64,000 nt of DNA, taken from CAYSFE01 sp964430225 (GTDB taxonomy: Bacteria > Patescibacteriota > Dojkabacteria > GCA-016699595 > JBAXKR01). Under the pieces are notes generated by a model. The model did not search any database, was not told the origin of the DNA, and saw only the letters and a list, made by a program, of their open reading frames with translations. The stretch is from contig CAYSFE010000001.1 in the NCBI GenBank assembly GCA_964430225.1, positions 1-64,000 on the forward strand. The letters are read 5' to 3'. This document shows positions 43,497-52,210 of the stretch, one piece after another (positions within the stretch are counted from its first letter, which is position 1; each line of letters begins with the position of its first letter). A program made the translations under genes and the position numbers.

Positions 43497-44197
43497 ATTT
43501 TAGAGTTTAAATATAATTTACGAGTAGTTTCATCAAACTTTTCTATGGAATATCTTAGCATTGTTCTAGGCATAGTCATATATCTGTCTTTTAAATACTT
43601 TTTTAAAATTTCTTCACCACACTTTTTACCAATTTCTCTTAGCATCCACCCACACGCCTTATGCATCAAATCCTCTTTATCTTTCATAAGTATATCAACT
43701 AGTTTGAAAGTAATATCAGGATCTTGGTCATATATGAATATTGAAGTTGCTAAAACAGCAATTCTTCTTTCCCATAACAATTTGGACTTAGCTAGTTTTA
43801 AAAGTATTTTCTCTCTATCTTTCTTATCCATTAAAAACTTTCCTACAATCCTTGGAGCACTTAGATCTACTAAGTCCCAGTTGTTAATATATTTAGTATG
43901 AGATAAATAGTAGGAATAGATATTCTTTCTAATCTTTTCATCCTTAGCTTTTTCAAATCTCTTAACTAGTATTAAAAGAGCTATTAATCTTTCTTCATGA
44001 TAGGGACTTGTAAGAATATTTTCTAAGTCTTTATCAGAAATATCTATTAACTCTTTAACAAGTATTCTACATGTTGGAACTGTTAAACCTAAGAATTTAT
44101 CACCTTCACCATACTCACCTTTACCCGTCTTAAAGAATCTGGATAGATTTTTTGCCCTTTCTTTATCCCCATATTTCCTAATTTCTTTTATCTCCAT
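43493..44197 (-). CDS. AlkD-like DNA alkylation repair protein
   Basis: A 234-residue all-helical HEAT-like-repeat protein of the AlkD DNA glycosylase family. Start: KYGDKERAKNLSRFFKTGKGEYGEGDKFLGLTVP; later blocks such as NNWDLVDLSAPRIVGKFL (about residues 106-123) and LLWERRIAVLATSIFI (about 141-156) carry the conserved W, D and R that line the DNA groove. GWMLREIGKKC (about 186-196) is also typical. It removes cationic alkylated bases (N3-/N7-methylpurines) in family members. It leads an operon with the membrane protein at 42534. Confidence 0.85.
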   Translation of the reverse strand: MEIKEIRKYGDKERAKNLSRFFKTGKGEYGEGDKFLGLTVPTCRILVKELIDISDKDLENILTSPYHEERLIALLILVKRFEKAKDEKIRKNIYSYYLSHTKYINNWDLVDLSAPRIVGKFLMDKKDREKILLKLAKSKLLWERRIAVLATSIFIYDQDPDITFKLVDILMKDKEDLMHKACGWMLREIGKKCGEEILKKYLKDRYMTMPRTMLRYSIEKFDETTRKLYLNSKI

Positions 44198-44232
44198 ATA
44201 TATTTCTTCATATATAATTCATAATTAGGAGA

Positions 44233-44272
44233 TATAATAGGACAATTAATTAGAAATATAAAGGAAACAGAA
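44233..44272 (+). promoter_or_regulatory. Two-component operon promoter and Shine-Dalgarno
   Basis: TATAAT (44233-44238) is followed by a leader of about 30 nt with AAAGGAAAC at about 44259-44267, placing an AGGA 7 nt before the ATG at 44273. This is one of the few convincing ribosome binding sites in the window. Confidence 0.5.
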
Positions 44273-44950
44273 ATGAGAATACTTTACGCTGAAGATGAAA
44301 TTAAGATTAAGATGATAGTTGAGGACTCCCTTAAACTTGAGAAATACACAGTTGATGGATGTTTTGATGGTAAAAAAGCCTTAGAGCTATTTCGTCTTAA
44401 TGACTACGACCTAGTCATACTTGATCTCATGATGCCAGAACTAAGTGGTACTGAGGTTATGAAAAAGATAAGAGAGAAGAATAAAGAGATACCAATACTA
44501 GCTTTAACTGCTAAAGGTGATACAGAAAGTATAGTAAGTAATATTGATCAAGGATTTGATGACTATCTTCCTAAACCATTTAAAATGGAAGAACTTAAAA
44601 GTAGAATAAGAGCACTCATTAGAAGAAGTACTTCTAAAGAAACAGTACTACATGTAGATGATCTAACTCTTGATCCAAAACTCAAGAAAGTAGTTAGAGC
44701 TAAAAAAGAAATTAAACTAACTGCTAAGGAATATGCAATACTTGAATATCTTTTAAGACATATAGGGGAGTTTAAGACATCGGCAGAATTAACTGATAAT
44801 ATATGGGATGTCGCTTCTGATATAGACTCAAATGTAGTAGCAGCACATATTAAAAACTTAAAGCATAAGATAGAAAAAGATTTTCCTAAACTTAGAGAAA
44901 TCATAATTTCAGAAAGAGGATTTGGATATAAAATAGAAAATGATAAATAA
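44273..44950 (+). CDS. OmpR-family response regulator
   Basis: A 225-residue DNA-binding response regulator. Receiver domain 1-118: acidic pocket AEDEIKI (5-11), phosphoacceptor Asp in YDLVILDLMMPE (about residue 51), Thr in ALTAKG (about 80) and Lys in LPKPFKM (about 102). The winged helix (about 128-222) has LTAKEYAILEYLLRHIGE and VVAAHIKNLKHKIEKD, ending with the RGFGYKI wing. It overlaps the sensor kinase by 11 nt. Confidence 0.94.
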   Translation: MRILYAEDEIKIKMIVEDSLKLEKYTVDGCFDGKKALELFRLNDYDLVILDLMMPELSGTEVMKKIREKNKEIPILALTAKGDTESIVSNIDQGFDDYLPKPFKMEELKSRIRALIRRSTSKETVLHVDDLTLDPKLKKVVRAKKEIKLTAKEYAILEYLLRHIGEFKTSAELTDNIWDVASDIDSNVVAAHIKNLKHKIEKDFPKLREIIISERGFGYKIENDK

Positions 44951-45836
44951 TGAATTTGAAAAAACAAGATTTAAGATAGCAGGACTTTTCTTTGCTATCT
45001 TTTTTATCCTTGTCTCCATCATAAATATTGTAAACATATCTAGACAAAACTTTGGAATAGGTAGATTAGAAGAAGTAAGAGGAATGGGAGGGATTGGAAG
45101 GATGATTAACGACGAGATATTTAAACAAAGACTTGAAGAACAAAGAGAGAGAGTAATAACTGATGCAATAATTCTTGAACTCTCTCTATCAGTACTTGGT
45201 GCAATCATTTCATACATACTTTCTGACTATGTTTTACGACCTATTAAACTTAACATTGAGAATCAAAGGAGATTCTTAAGTTTTGCATCTCATGAACTTA
45301 AAACACCAATAACTACAATATCTCTACTATCTGAATCAGATAAATCAGAGAAGATGAAAAGTATTAATGAAGAAGCCGAAAAACTAAGTCTTCTAACTTC
45401 TAAATACCTAGAGATCATAACTACAGACAAGAATAGAGAGGTAAAAGAAGTTGATATAGAGAAAATAATCTCACATACAATAGATCAGTTTAGAAAGACA
45501 ATAGATCAAGAAAATATAAAAGTAGAAAATGTCACTCCTAAAGATATAAAAATAAGAACATATGAAGATGATTTAAAGATAGTACTTAGAAACATAATAG
45601 AGAATGCTACAAAGTATGTAGGAGAACCAAAGTACATTAAAATTTCTTCAACACTTCTTAATGACGTCTTAACAATAACTGTAATTAACTCAATATCTAG
45701 TTCTAACTACAAAAAAGGATATGGACTTGGAAGCGAGATCATCAAATATCACTCTTCTCAAAGTAACTTTAAATACTCGTTTAATAAAACAAATAAAGAA
45801 GGAATTAGTACTTTAGAAATTAAGAATATAAACTAA
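44940..45836 (+). CDS. Sensor histidine kinase with reduced ATPase lid
   Basis: A 298-residue membrane kinase with two helices (about 12-33 and 78-100) flanking a small sensor loop of about 45 residues rich in G and R/E (GIGRLEEVRGMGGIGRM). The H-box is FLSFASHELKTPITTI (His at about residue 117), and the N-box is VLRNIIENATKY (about 211-222). The G1 box DxGxG and the F box are missing: between the N-box strand and GYGLG (G2, about 261-265) there is only a short S/N stretch. Family knowledge says that shortened lids can still work, but activity is uncertain. It pairs with the upstream regulator. Confidence 0.88.
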   Translation: MINNEFEKTRFKIAGLFFAIFFILVSIINIVNISRQNFGIGRLEEVRGMGGIGRMINDEIFKQRLEEQRERVITDAIILELSLSVLGAIISYILSDYVLRPIKLNIENQRRFLSFASHELKTPITTISLLSESDKSEKMKSINEEAEKLSLLTSKYLEIITTDKNREVKEVDIEKIISHTIDQFRKTIDQENIKVENVTPKDIKIRTYEDDLKIVLRNIIENATKYVGEPKYIKISSTLLNDVLTITVINSISSSNYKKGYGLGSEIIKYHSSQSNFKYSFNKTNKEGISTLEIKNIN

Positions 45837-45951
45837 GCTTTCTTCATATTCCCTTCACTTTACATATATATACTTTACTTAATCTTAAATCATTTCAAAT
45901 TCTAGAAAATTGATTTGATGGAAAGAGAAATTTACTTTTTATTTTATTCAA

Positions 45952-46503
45952 ATGAATAAAGCACTAAAAATAGGTGCTATCTCAGTAGTCTCAGTAGCAT
46001 TACTTGGACTAAGTGGGATAATGGCCTTTCAAGGAGCTACTGTATATGCAGCAACTCCAACTAATACCGTATTTGAAAAGGTATTAGAGAAACTAGGTAT
46101 TAAGAATGTAACAGCAGATCAATTAAAGACTGCTCTTGATACTTCAAGAGATGAAGTAAGAAAGACTGAACTTGAAACAAGACTTTCTGAAGCAGTAACT
46201 GCTAAAAAGCTAACACAAGCGCAAGCTGACTTAGCTAAGAAACTTTTTACTGTTAGAGAGACACAAAGAGAAGCAATGAGAACAAAGATGGAGGCAATGA
46301 CAGATGCTGAGAGAGAAGCATTAAGAGGAACAAGACCAATGCAAGCTGACAAGGATGCAGTTGCAAAGGAATTAGGAATATCAGTAACTGATTTAACTAA
46401 CTTAGAAACAGCATTAAGAGAAGCAGATGTTGTTCCAATGCAAGGTAGAGGTATGGGAATGGGTAAAGGAATGGGAGAAGGTAGAATGATGAGAGGTCAA
46501 TAA
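45952..46503 (+). CDS. Secreted protein with Met/Gly/Arg-rich C-terminus
   Basis: A 183-residue exported protein. Signal peptide about 1-34 (GAISVVSVALLGLSGIMAFQ...VYAA). A helical region (about 40-110) has repeated A/K/L/T/E patterns such as LSEAVTAKKLTQAQADLAKKL, then a Thr/Met/Arg/Glu segment. The tail contains eight Met in the last 30 residues (MQGRGMGMGKGMGEGRMMRG). Met-rich tails commonly bind Cu(I)/Ag(I). Its position just after a two-component system suggests that it may be the output gene, as in copper-sensing systems. This is inference; no promoter test is possible here. Confidence 0.72.
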   Translation: MNKALKIGAISVVSVALLGLSGIMAFQGATVYAATPTNTVFEKVLEKLGIKNVTADQLKTALDTSRDEVRKTELETRLSEAVTAKKLTQAQADLAKKLFTVRETQREAMRTKMEAMTDAEREALRGTRPMQADKDAVAKELGISVTDLTNLETALREADVVPMQGRGMGMGKGMGEGRMMRGQ

Positions 46504-46524
46504 AAGACTTATACTCATTCGAAC

Positions 46525-46555
46525 AAAAGACCATGAGAAATCATGGTCTTTTTGT
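46525..46555. terminator. Strong bidirectional terminator
   Basis: AAAAGACCATGA (46525-46536), GAAA loop, TCATGGTCTTTT (46541-46552): a 12-bp perfect stem with a GNRA loop. The A-run and T-run make it usable on both strands, for the Met-rich gene (+) and the convergent DUF1761 gene (-). Confidence 0.9.
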
Positions 46556-46564
46556 TAAATACTC

Positions 46565-46984
46565 TTAAAGTAATACTGCTATTACTCCAGCAAGTACAAA
46601 TATAACTAACTGATACCCAGCATCAATAAGGAAAAGTCTTCTAGGTCTTTGAGCAAATACATAGTTCATTGCCATAGAAGTAACTACAAATGCTAACCAC
46701 ATTTTAGCTCCTAATATTAAACCACCCTGCCATGTATGTAGGTTAAGTCTTGTAGCGAGATAGTCCATAAACACACCAATTACTAAACTAGCTATGATAG
46801 AAACAACATAACCTACTGCTGGAGCTTTCTTCATAGACTCTGCATTTAATCCAACATCACTCATCCATTTCTTACCAAATACTTGCACTGAATACCACAC
46901 CATACCTACTGCCATAACCATGACGGCCACTGCAACAGGAACAAGGGGATTCACTTGCATTAATGCGTTTAAATTCAGCATCAA
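46565..46984 (-). CDS. DUF1761 family membrane protein
   Basis: A 139-residue protein with four membrane helices (about 12-30, 52-72, 83-103, 118-138). It begins with the DUF1761-type sequence NPLVPVAVAVMVMAVGMVWYSVQVFGKKWM, in which W-Y-S and the G-K-x-W-M motif are conserved. Function is unknown for the family. It lies 68 nt downstream of the FMN reductase on the same strand and ends at a bidirectional terminator. Confidence 0.82.
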   Translation of the reverse strand: MMLNLNALMQVNPLVPVAVAVMVMAVGMVWYSVQVFGKKWMSDVGLNAESMKKAPAVGYVVSIIASLVIGVFMDYLATRLNLHTWQGGLILGAKMWLAFVVTSMAMNYVFAQRPRRLFLIDAGYQLVIFVLAGVIAVLL

Positions 46985-47052
46985 TGTAAAGTAATATATA
47001 AATACCTGATACTATAATGAATTTAATAGAAATACAATAAAGAACTTTACCC

Positions 47053-47583
47053 TTAAAGAGTCAATATTTCCTTAGATATACTCTCTTCAAATTTAGGAAG
47101 TACTTCAGAATAGTTATCATTCCTAATCTCTGGGATATTAATTTCACCTGACAAAGTAAGGTTTAATTCTTCAAAGATTGGAAGCATTGCAGTAATAGCT
47201 CTTCTACCTGCATTCTTTCCGATTGAGTAACTAATACCTAATACTTTCTTACCATTCCATTCTTTCATAAACCATTCAAAGAAACTTACCATACTTGCTG
47301 GCAAAGTATGATTATATTCAGGGGTAACTACAATATATGAGGTTGCATCATTCACTCTTTTAGCCCATTCATTTGCTTTAGGATTAGAGTACTCCTTCTT
47401 TGACATATTTAATCCCATTGGAGACATAGACTCAGAGTATAGTCCAAGATCAAAATCTCTAAGATCTACATAGTCTACCTTGGTGTCAGGAAGTTTTGAG
47501 GCGATATCCGCTACAAACCTCGATACCTTATCTCCAACTCTCCCTTCTCTTGTTGAAACTGAAAATATCATTATGTTTTTCAT
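47053..47583 (-). CDS. NADPH-dependent FMN reductase-like protein
   Basis: A 176-residue flavodoxin-fold oxidoreductase. The phosphate-binding loop is FSVSTREGRVGDKVSRF (about residues 6-22), the second FMN loop is VVTPEYNHTLPASMVSFFEWF (about 81-101), and the third is KVLGISYSIGKNAGRRA (about 114-130). Typical activities are NAD(P)H:FMN, quinone or azo reduction. Length is standard for the family. It probably supplies reducing power for stress defence; no direct partner is evident nearby. Confidence 0.9.
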   Translation of the reverse strand: MKNIMIFSVSTREGRVGDKVSRFVADIASKLPDTKVDYVDLRDFDLGLYSESMSPMGLNMSKKEYSNPKANEWAKRVNDATSYIVVTPEYNHTLPASMVSFFEWFMKEWNGKKVLGISYSIGKNAGRRAITAMLPIFEELNLTLSGEINIPEIRNDNYSEVLPKFEESISKEILTL

Positions 47584-47718
47584 ATATGAAATTTAAGAAA
47601 TAAATTATGGGAACCAAATCCCATTAGGGAAGTATAGTTATGTGAGGGATACAATATATATCTTTTGTCTTTTTAATATATATATGGTATTTAGACTTTG
47701 TACCTTTTAACTCTCTTA

Positions 47719-49104
47719 ATGAAACAAGATACTTTAAAAGCTGTTTCCCCTATAGATGGTAGATACTATGAGAGCACCTCTGCACTTAATCCATATGTTT
47801 CCGAATACGCCTTAATATATTTTAGAATTGAAATAGAAGTAAGATATTTAGAAGCTCTCTCAAAAGAGGGAATTATTAGAAAATTTAGTGCAAAAGAATT
47901 AAAACTTCTAAAAGATATATATGAGATAAAGAGTGAGAGTGAAGCAAACAAGGTAAAAGAAATAGAGGATAAAGTTAGACATGATGTAAAAGCCGTAGAG
48001 ATATATTTAAGAGAAAAGCTTAAAAGTACATCACTAAAAGATGTAATAGAATATCTTCACTTTGCTCTTACATCTGAAGACATCAACAACATCGCATATA
48101 GACTTACACTAAAGAGAGGATTTGAAAGTGTAGCATTACCTAAATATAGGTCTCTACTTAATAGTTTTCTAGATTTCTCTGAAGAGAATATGGGTTTACC
48201 AATGCTTGCTCGTACTCATGGACAAGATGCAATCCCTACGACTCTTGGAAAAGAAACTTGTGTCTTTGCTTTAAGGCTATACAAAGAAATTAAAAAGATT
48301 GAAAAACTTAAACTTACAGGGAAACTGAGTGGAGGAGTTGGAACATACGCGAGTTTCACTCTTACATATCCTAAAACTGATTGGATAAAGTTCTCAAAGA
48401 ACTTCATTGAGTCTTTTGATCTAGAGTTTAATGTTCTCACTACTCAAATAAATCCACTCGATGATATTGTAGAATACCTTCAAACACTACATAGGATTAA
48501 TAGTATTCTCTTAGGTTTTAATCAAGATATGTGGAGATACATTTCAGATGGATGGCTTACACAAAAGGTAGATAAAACAAGTGTTGGTTCTTCTACAATG
48601 GCTCAAAAGATAAATCCAATAAACTTTGAGAATAGTGAAGGAAATATACAGGTTGTAAATAGCTTAATTGAAGGTCTAGTGAGATCCCTACCAATATCTC
48701 GTTTACAACGAGATCTATCTGGAAGTACTGTTATTAGAAACATCTCAACAATACTAGCTCATGAGATATTAATCTTTGATGGAACTCTTAAAGGTATATC
48801 TAAAGTGAAAGCTAATCATGAGCTCATTACTACATATCTAACTTCAAACTACTCAATCCTATCTGAAGCAGCACAGATAATACTTAGAAAACATGGAATT
48901 AAAGATGGTTATGAAGTGATAAAACAAAAAACGATGGGAGAGGAACTAAGTAAGAATGAATGGGAAGAGATGATAAATGGTTTAGATATTTCTAAGAAGA
49001 TAAAGAATAACATCCTTTCAGTCACACCTCTTAACTACTTAGGATACTCAGAAAAAATAACTAAAAGTACTATTAATACTATTCGTAAATATTTAATTCT
49101 TTAA
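47719..49104 (+). CDS. purB: Adenylosuccinate lyase
   Basis: Cleaves SAICAR to AICAR and adenylosuccinate to AMP plus fumarate. The 461-residue protein begins MKQDTLKAVSPIDGRY, which fits PurB, so I use ATG 47719 and not the in-frame ATG at 47698. The catalytic His lies in LARTHGQDAIPT (about residues 160-171). The fumarase/aspartase superfamily signature is GSSTMAQKINPINFEN (about 289-304, where most have SSAMPxKxNP). The LTSEDINNIAY segment binds substrate. It is followed after 9 nt by purA, giving a two-gene AMP unit. Confidence 0.94.
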   Translation: MKQDTLKAVSPIDGRYYESTSALNPYVSEYALIYFRIEIEVRYLEALSKEGIIRKFSAKELKLLKDIYEIKSESEANKVKEIEDKVRHDVKAVEIYLREKLKSTSLKDVIEYLHFALTSEDINNIAYRLTLKRGFESVALPKYRSLLNSFLDFSEENMGLPMLARTHGQDAIPTTLGKETCVFALRLYKEIKKIEKLKLTGKLSGGVGTYASFTLTYPKTDWIKFSKNFIESFDLEFNVLTTQINPLDDIVEYLQTLHRINSILLGFNQDMWRYISDGWLTQKVDKTSVGSSTMAQKINPINFENSEGNIQVVNSLIEGLVRSLPISRLQRDLSGSTVIRNISTILAHEILIFDGTLKGISKVKANHELITTYLTSNYSILSEAAQIILRKHGIKDGYEVIKQKTMGEELSKNEWEEMINGLDISKKIKNNILSVTPLNYLGYSEKITKSTINTIRKYLIL

Positions 49105-49113
49105 TATATCTTT

Positions 49114-50463
49114 ATGAGAAAAAACTCTATTGCTTTTGGTGGTGGTGCATATGGTGATGAAGGGAAGGGGAGAATAGTAGATGAGTATGCAAATATACTC
49201 GCTAAAAAATACAAGATGGTGATATATAGAGATAACGGAGGGAGTAATGCAGGTCATACTGTAGAAGTACCTGATAAAGCAAAGATAGCTCTTCATCAAC
49301 TTCCATCTGGAGTATTTATTAAAGGAGCATATGTAATACTTGGGAAAGGTATGGTAATCAATCCAGCTGATCTGTTAGAAGAAATCAGACAAGTAAAGAA
49401 AGTAAATAGTAATAAACTAGATGTAACAATGTTAATAGATGAAATGGCAGTTCTTACACTAGATACACATAGAGCATTTGAAGGAGTACTTAAGAAATAT
49501 CAAGAGGGTGGGAAAGGATCTACAGGGAGAGGTATATCACCTGCATATGCAGATGTACTTTTAAGACACCCGCTAAGAGCAAGAGATATAAAAACATTTA
49601 ACAGAGAAAAAATACTCTCTCACTACAGAATGTATAAAGATTTAATTAAAGGTTTAGGGGAAGATATGGAAAAGTGGGAAGTTAAGACTTTAGGTGGTAG
49701 TGGAACAAGTACTGTAGGATCTGAGAAGGTATTTGTAGAAAGACTATTAAAGGAATCAAAAGAATTAAAGAAATATATTTCAGACGTATCAGAATTCCTT
49801 AAGACTTCTTGGAACTCTAAATCATATGCCTTTATCTTTGAGAAAGCACAAGCTGTAGGATTAGATCCAAGATATGGAGTATATCCTGATGTAACAGCAT
49901 CAGATACTACATTTGGTGGTATTGAAAGTTCTACCGAAGGATTAATAAATCCTTTGGATATAGAGATAAGAGCAAATGTCATAAAAGCTACATATATGTC
50001 CTCTGTAGGTACTAGAAAACTTCCATCTATGATGCCCGAAGACTTAGCACATAGAATAAGAGAAGATGCTAATGAATATGGAGCTACAACTAAAAGACCT
50101 AGAGATATTGCTTACCTTGATCTTGTAGCTACAGACTTCTTTAGAAAAGTAGGTAAAGCAACACATATGGTTCTTACTCATATGGATATTGTATACAATG
50201 ACACCCCTATTAAAGTTTGTATTGGATATACATTAAGAGGAAAGAAAGTGACATACAGACCTGACCAAGAATTTCTAAACAAAGTAAAACCAGAATACAA
50301 AGAATTTAAGACTTGGGATAAAGAGAAGGTACAAAAAGCTAAGAGATATGATGATCTACCAAAAGAAGCTAAAGTATTTTTAACATATATCTCAAAATAC
50401 TTAGGAGTACCAATACTAATGATTACAACAGGACCTAAGAGAGAACAGGGGATAAGGTTCTAG
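49114..50463 (+). CDS. purA: Adenylosuccinate synthetase
   Basis: GTP-dependent joining of IMP and aspartate. The 449-residue protein opens with FGGGAYGDEGKGRIVDEY: the GDEGKG P-loop-like motif is intact, but the usual preceding Q-W is A-Y. Further family parts are NGGSNAGHTVE (about 43-53, IMP binding), STGRGISPAYAD (about 130-141) and VLTHMDIVYNDTPIKVCIGY near the end, in place of the more common KLDVLDG. The C-terminal GTP-recognition loop ends with ITTGPKREQGIRF. It follows purB by 9 nt. The strand end abuts the convergent phosphatase gene. Confidence 0.92.
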   Translation: MRKNSIAFGGGAYGDEGKGRIVDEYANILAKKYKMVIYRDNGGSNAGHTVEVPDKAKIALHQLPSGVFIKGAYVILGKGMVINPADLLEEIRQVKKVNSNKLDVTMLIDEMAVLTLDTHRAFEGVLKKYQEGGKGSTGRGISPAYADVLLRHPLRARDIKTFNREKILSHYRMYKDLIKGLGEDMEKWEVKTLGGSGTSTVGSEKVFVERLLKESKELKKYISDVSEFLKTSWNSKSYAFIFEKAQAVGLDPRYGVYPDVTASDTTFGGIESSTEGLINPLDIEIRANVIKATYMSSVGTRKLPSMMPEDLAHRIREDANEYGATTKRPRDIAYLDLVATDFFRKVGKATHMVLTHMDIVYNDTPIKVCIGYTLRGKKVTYRPDQEFLNKVKPEYKEFKTWDKEKVQKAKRYDDLPKEAKVFLTYISKYLGVPILMITTGPKREQGIRF

Positions 50464-50465
50464 AC

Positions 50466-51824
50466 TTAATATTTATCTGGACTTGTACAAAGTGCAGTCT
50501 CTATTATTCTAGCAGTTCCATCTTCTAAATTTTCTAGACAAAATCTTTGTTGTTTAAATTTTGTTGCTAGTTTAATAATTCTTTCAATCTCTTTTATGTC
50601 TCCCTCAATCAGAACAGCTGGTTCTTGATATGTAGAAGGTTCAGCAATTCCTTTTCTTACCGTAAATATTTCGGCTTGAGTTAAGATAAAACTTTCACCT
50701 AATATTTCTTTAACCTCATCAATCGTATGAAACATTCCAGAGTTATATCCAATCTCTAGTCCTAGTAATACCCTAAATTTGGGCTTACTATTCCTTTCCT
50801 CTACCTCAACTGAGGCTTCAATACCATTTCCAATCATTTCACTTGTAAACATTAACTCTTCACTGCTTTGAATATCTCCATACTTTCTTCTTGGGTATAT
50901 ATTTCGAACATAAGTCCAATTACCTTCAGATCCAACAAAGTATCCAAAACAATTTACCCCTGTCTCTCTAACAGTATGAATTATTGATTGTTTAAACTCA
51001 CTTAAAGTACTAGATGTTCCATCTATTCTTGCAGACCAAAGTGGAGCAGGTTCTAGTTCCCTTGGTACTTTAAATTTTCTAGTCTTTTCATCAAATACTA
51101 TTCCTTCCTTCTTTATCCCTCTACATTCTGCTGTTATTGTCATCTCTTCAGTCAATTTATCATACTCAAATTGAATACGCATGCCTTCTCCTTTTCTTGG
51201 TTCTTGACCTTTTTCAAGAGTAAATCCAAATACATCTTCCATGATTGGATACATAATTTCATAGTGAGTGGTTGCAATTATATGAAGGGGCTTTCCTTTC
51301 AGATCTCCAGACTTAGCTAAATATCTTACCCAGTTATATACCCTCTCAGCTCTTCTTCTTATTAATGAACTTACTTCAAAATTAGGATTAGGTGCTTGAA
51401 AGTCAGGATCTCTAAAAAGCCTATTACTTCGTACAAAGCTTGCACCTTTAGGTACATCAATAATCTCTTTTTTTACAAATTTTTGATTATATACATCAAA
51501 AGGTCTTAAAGATCTTATGATACTTTCTTTAAATATTTCAAATCCTGCTCTTTTTAGTCTTTTTTTAATTATATCTTTGGAATCCCTTGCTCTCCAAGAT
51601 TCAGAACTCCATAATACTATTCTTTCATTATGACTTATTGCTTTTACCAGAACTCTTGCTGTCCTTAAGACATCAATTATGCCTTTTCTAGATAAATCAA
51701 AGGGACGTTCGTCTCCTAATACTTCATTAAATTGGGGATCATGTTCATATTCATGGTAAGGAGTTCTTCCATGACGAACCATATCAAATATAACTACGTT
51801 TGTAGTTAATGACCTTTGGGGCAT
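50466..51824 (-). CDS. Histidine phosphatase-like protein with C-terminal extension
   Basis: A 452-residue protein. The N-terminal 230 residues look like a histidine phosphatase domain: DMVRHGRTPYHEYEHD (about residues 14-29, RHG motif), LWSSESWRARDSKDII (about 72-87) and the second His in HIIATTHYEIMYPIM (about 190-204). The remaining 220 residues have no family I know and contain a beta-rich half (VGSEGNWTYVRNIYPRRKYG). It is divergent from the cyclohydrolase-like cluster across the long gap. The N-terminal region resembles the phosphatase at 4884 in family only. Role unknown. Confidence 0.8.
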   Translation of the reverse strand: MPQRSLTTNVVIFDMVRHGRTPYHEYEHDPQFNEVLGDERPFDLSRKGIIDVLRTARVLVKAISHNERIVLWSSESWRARDSKDIIKKRLKRAGFEIFKESIIRSLRPFDVYNQKFVKKEIIDVPKGASFVRSNRLFRDPDFQAPNPNFEVSSLIRRRAERVYNWVRYLAKSGDLKGKPLHIIATTHYEIMYPIMEDVFGFTLEKGQEPRKGEGMRIQFEYDKLTEEMTITAECRGIKKEGIVFDEKTRKFKVPRELEPAPLWSARIDGTSSTLSEFKQSIIHTVRETGVNCFGYFVGSEGNWTYVRNIYPRRKYGDIQSSEELMFTSEMIGNGIEASVEVEERNSKPKFRVLLGLEIGYNSGMFHTIDEVKEILGESFILTQAEIFTVRKGIAEPSTYQEPAVLIEGDIKEIERIIKLATKFKQQRFCLENLEDGTARIIETALCTSPDKY

Positions 51825-52210
51825 CGTTTCCGATACTGTTTCTGAATTGATAATATGACAATGATAACTTAAATCATATTGGGCAGGATTCTAGCATAAT
51901 CTCATAAGAATAGTCTAATTCTTTAATTGACAAATATAAGACTTAACTGTATCATCTCTGCATTATTGAAAATTTAGTTTGTTTTTTCAATAAAATCTGA
52001 GATATATATAAAACTAAAAAATTCAAAGACTTTCGTTGATTACAGACTTCAGAGTATTTAATTTTTTTCTATCTATAGTTTACTAAACTGAATCTAATAA
52101 ATTTCGTTTTATTAGGAAATATAGACTCAAAGACATATTTTTGTTACTAAAAAATTAATTTAATAGTTAATCTTTAAGTGATATAAAATATAATTTAATG
52201 GACTATTTTA
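51825..52210. other. Long AT-rich divergent intergenic region
   Basis: A gap of 386 nt, the longest in the window. I see two possible hairpins, one with arms near 51964-51971 and 51983-51992 (ATTGAAA/TTTCAAT), and CTAATAAA (52094-52101) with TTTATTAG (52108-52115). Near the right edge TGATATAAA (52179-52187) and TATAAT (52189-52194) are probable -10 elements for the cyclohydrolase-like gene. There is no FMN riboswitch core, tRNA or convincing ORF. Confidence 0.55.

Noticed and set aside
51825..52210. FMN riboswitch before the GTP cyclohydrolase II-like gene
   Set aside because: None of the conserved FMN-element core segments is present; only AT-rich hairpins are visible.
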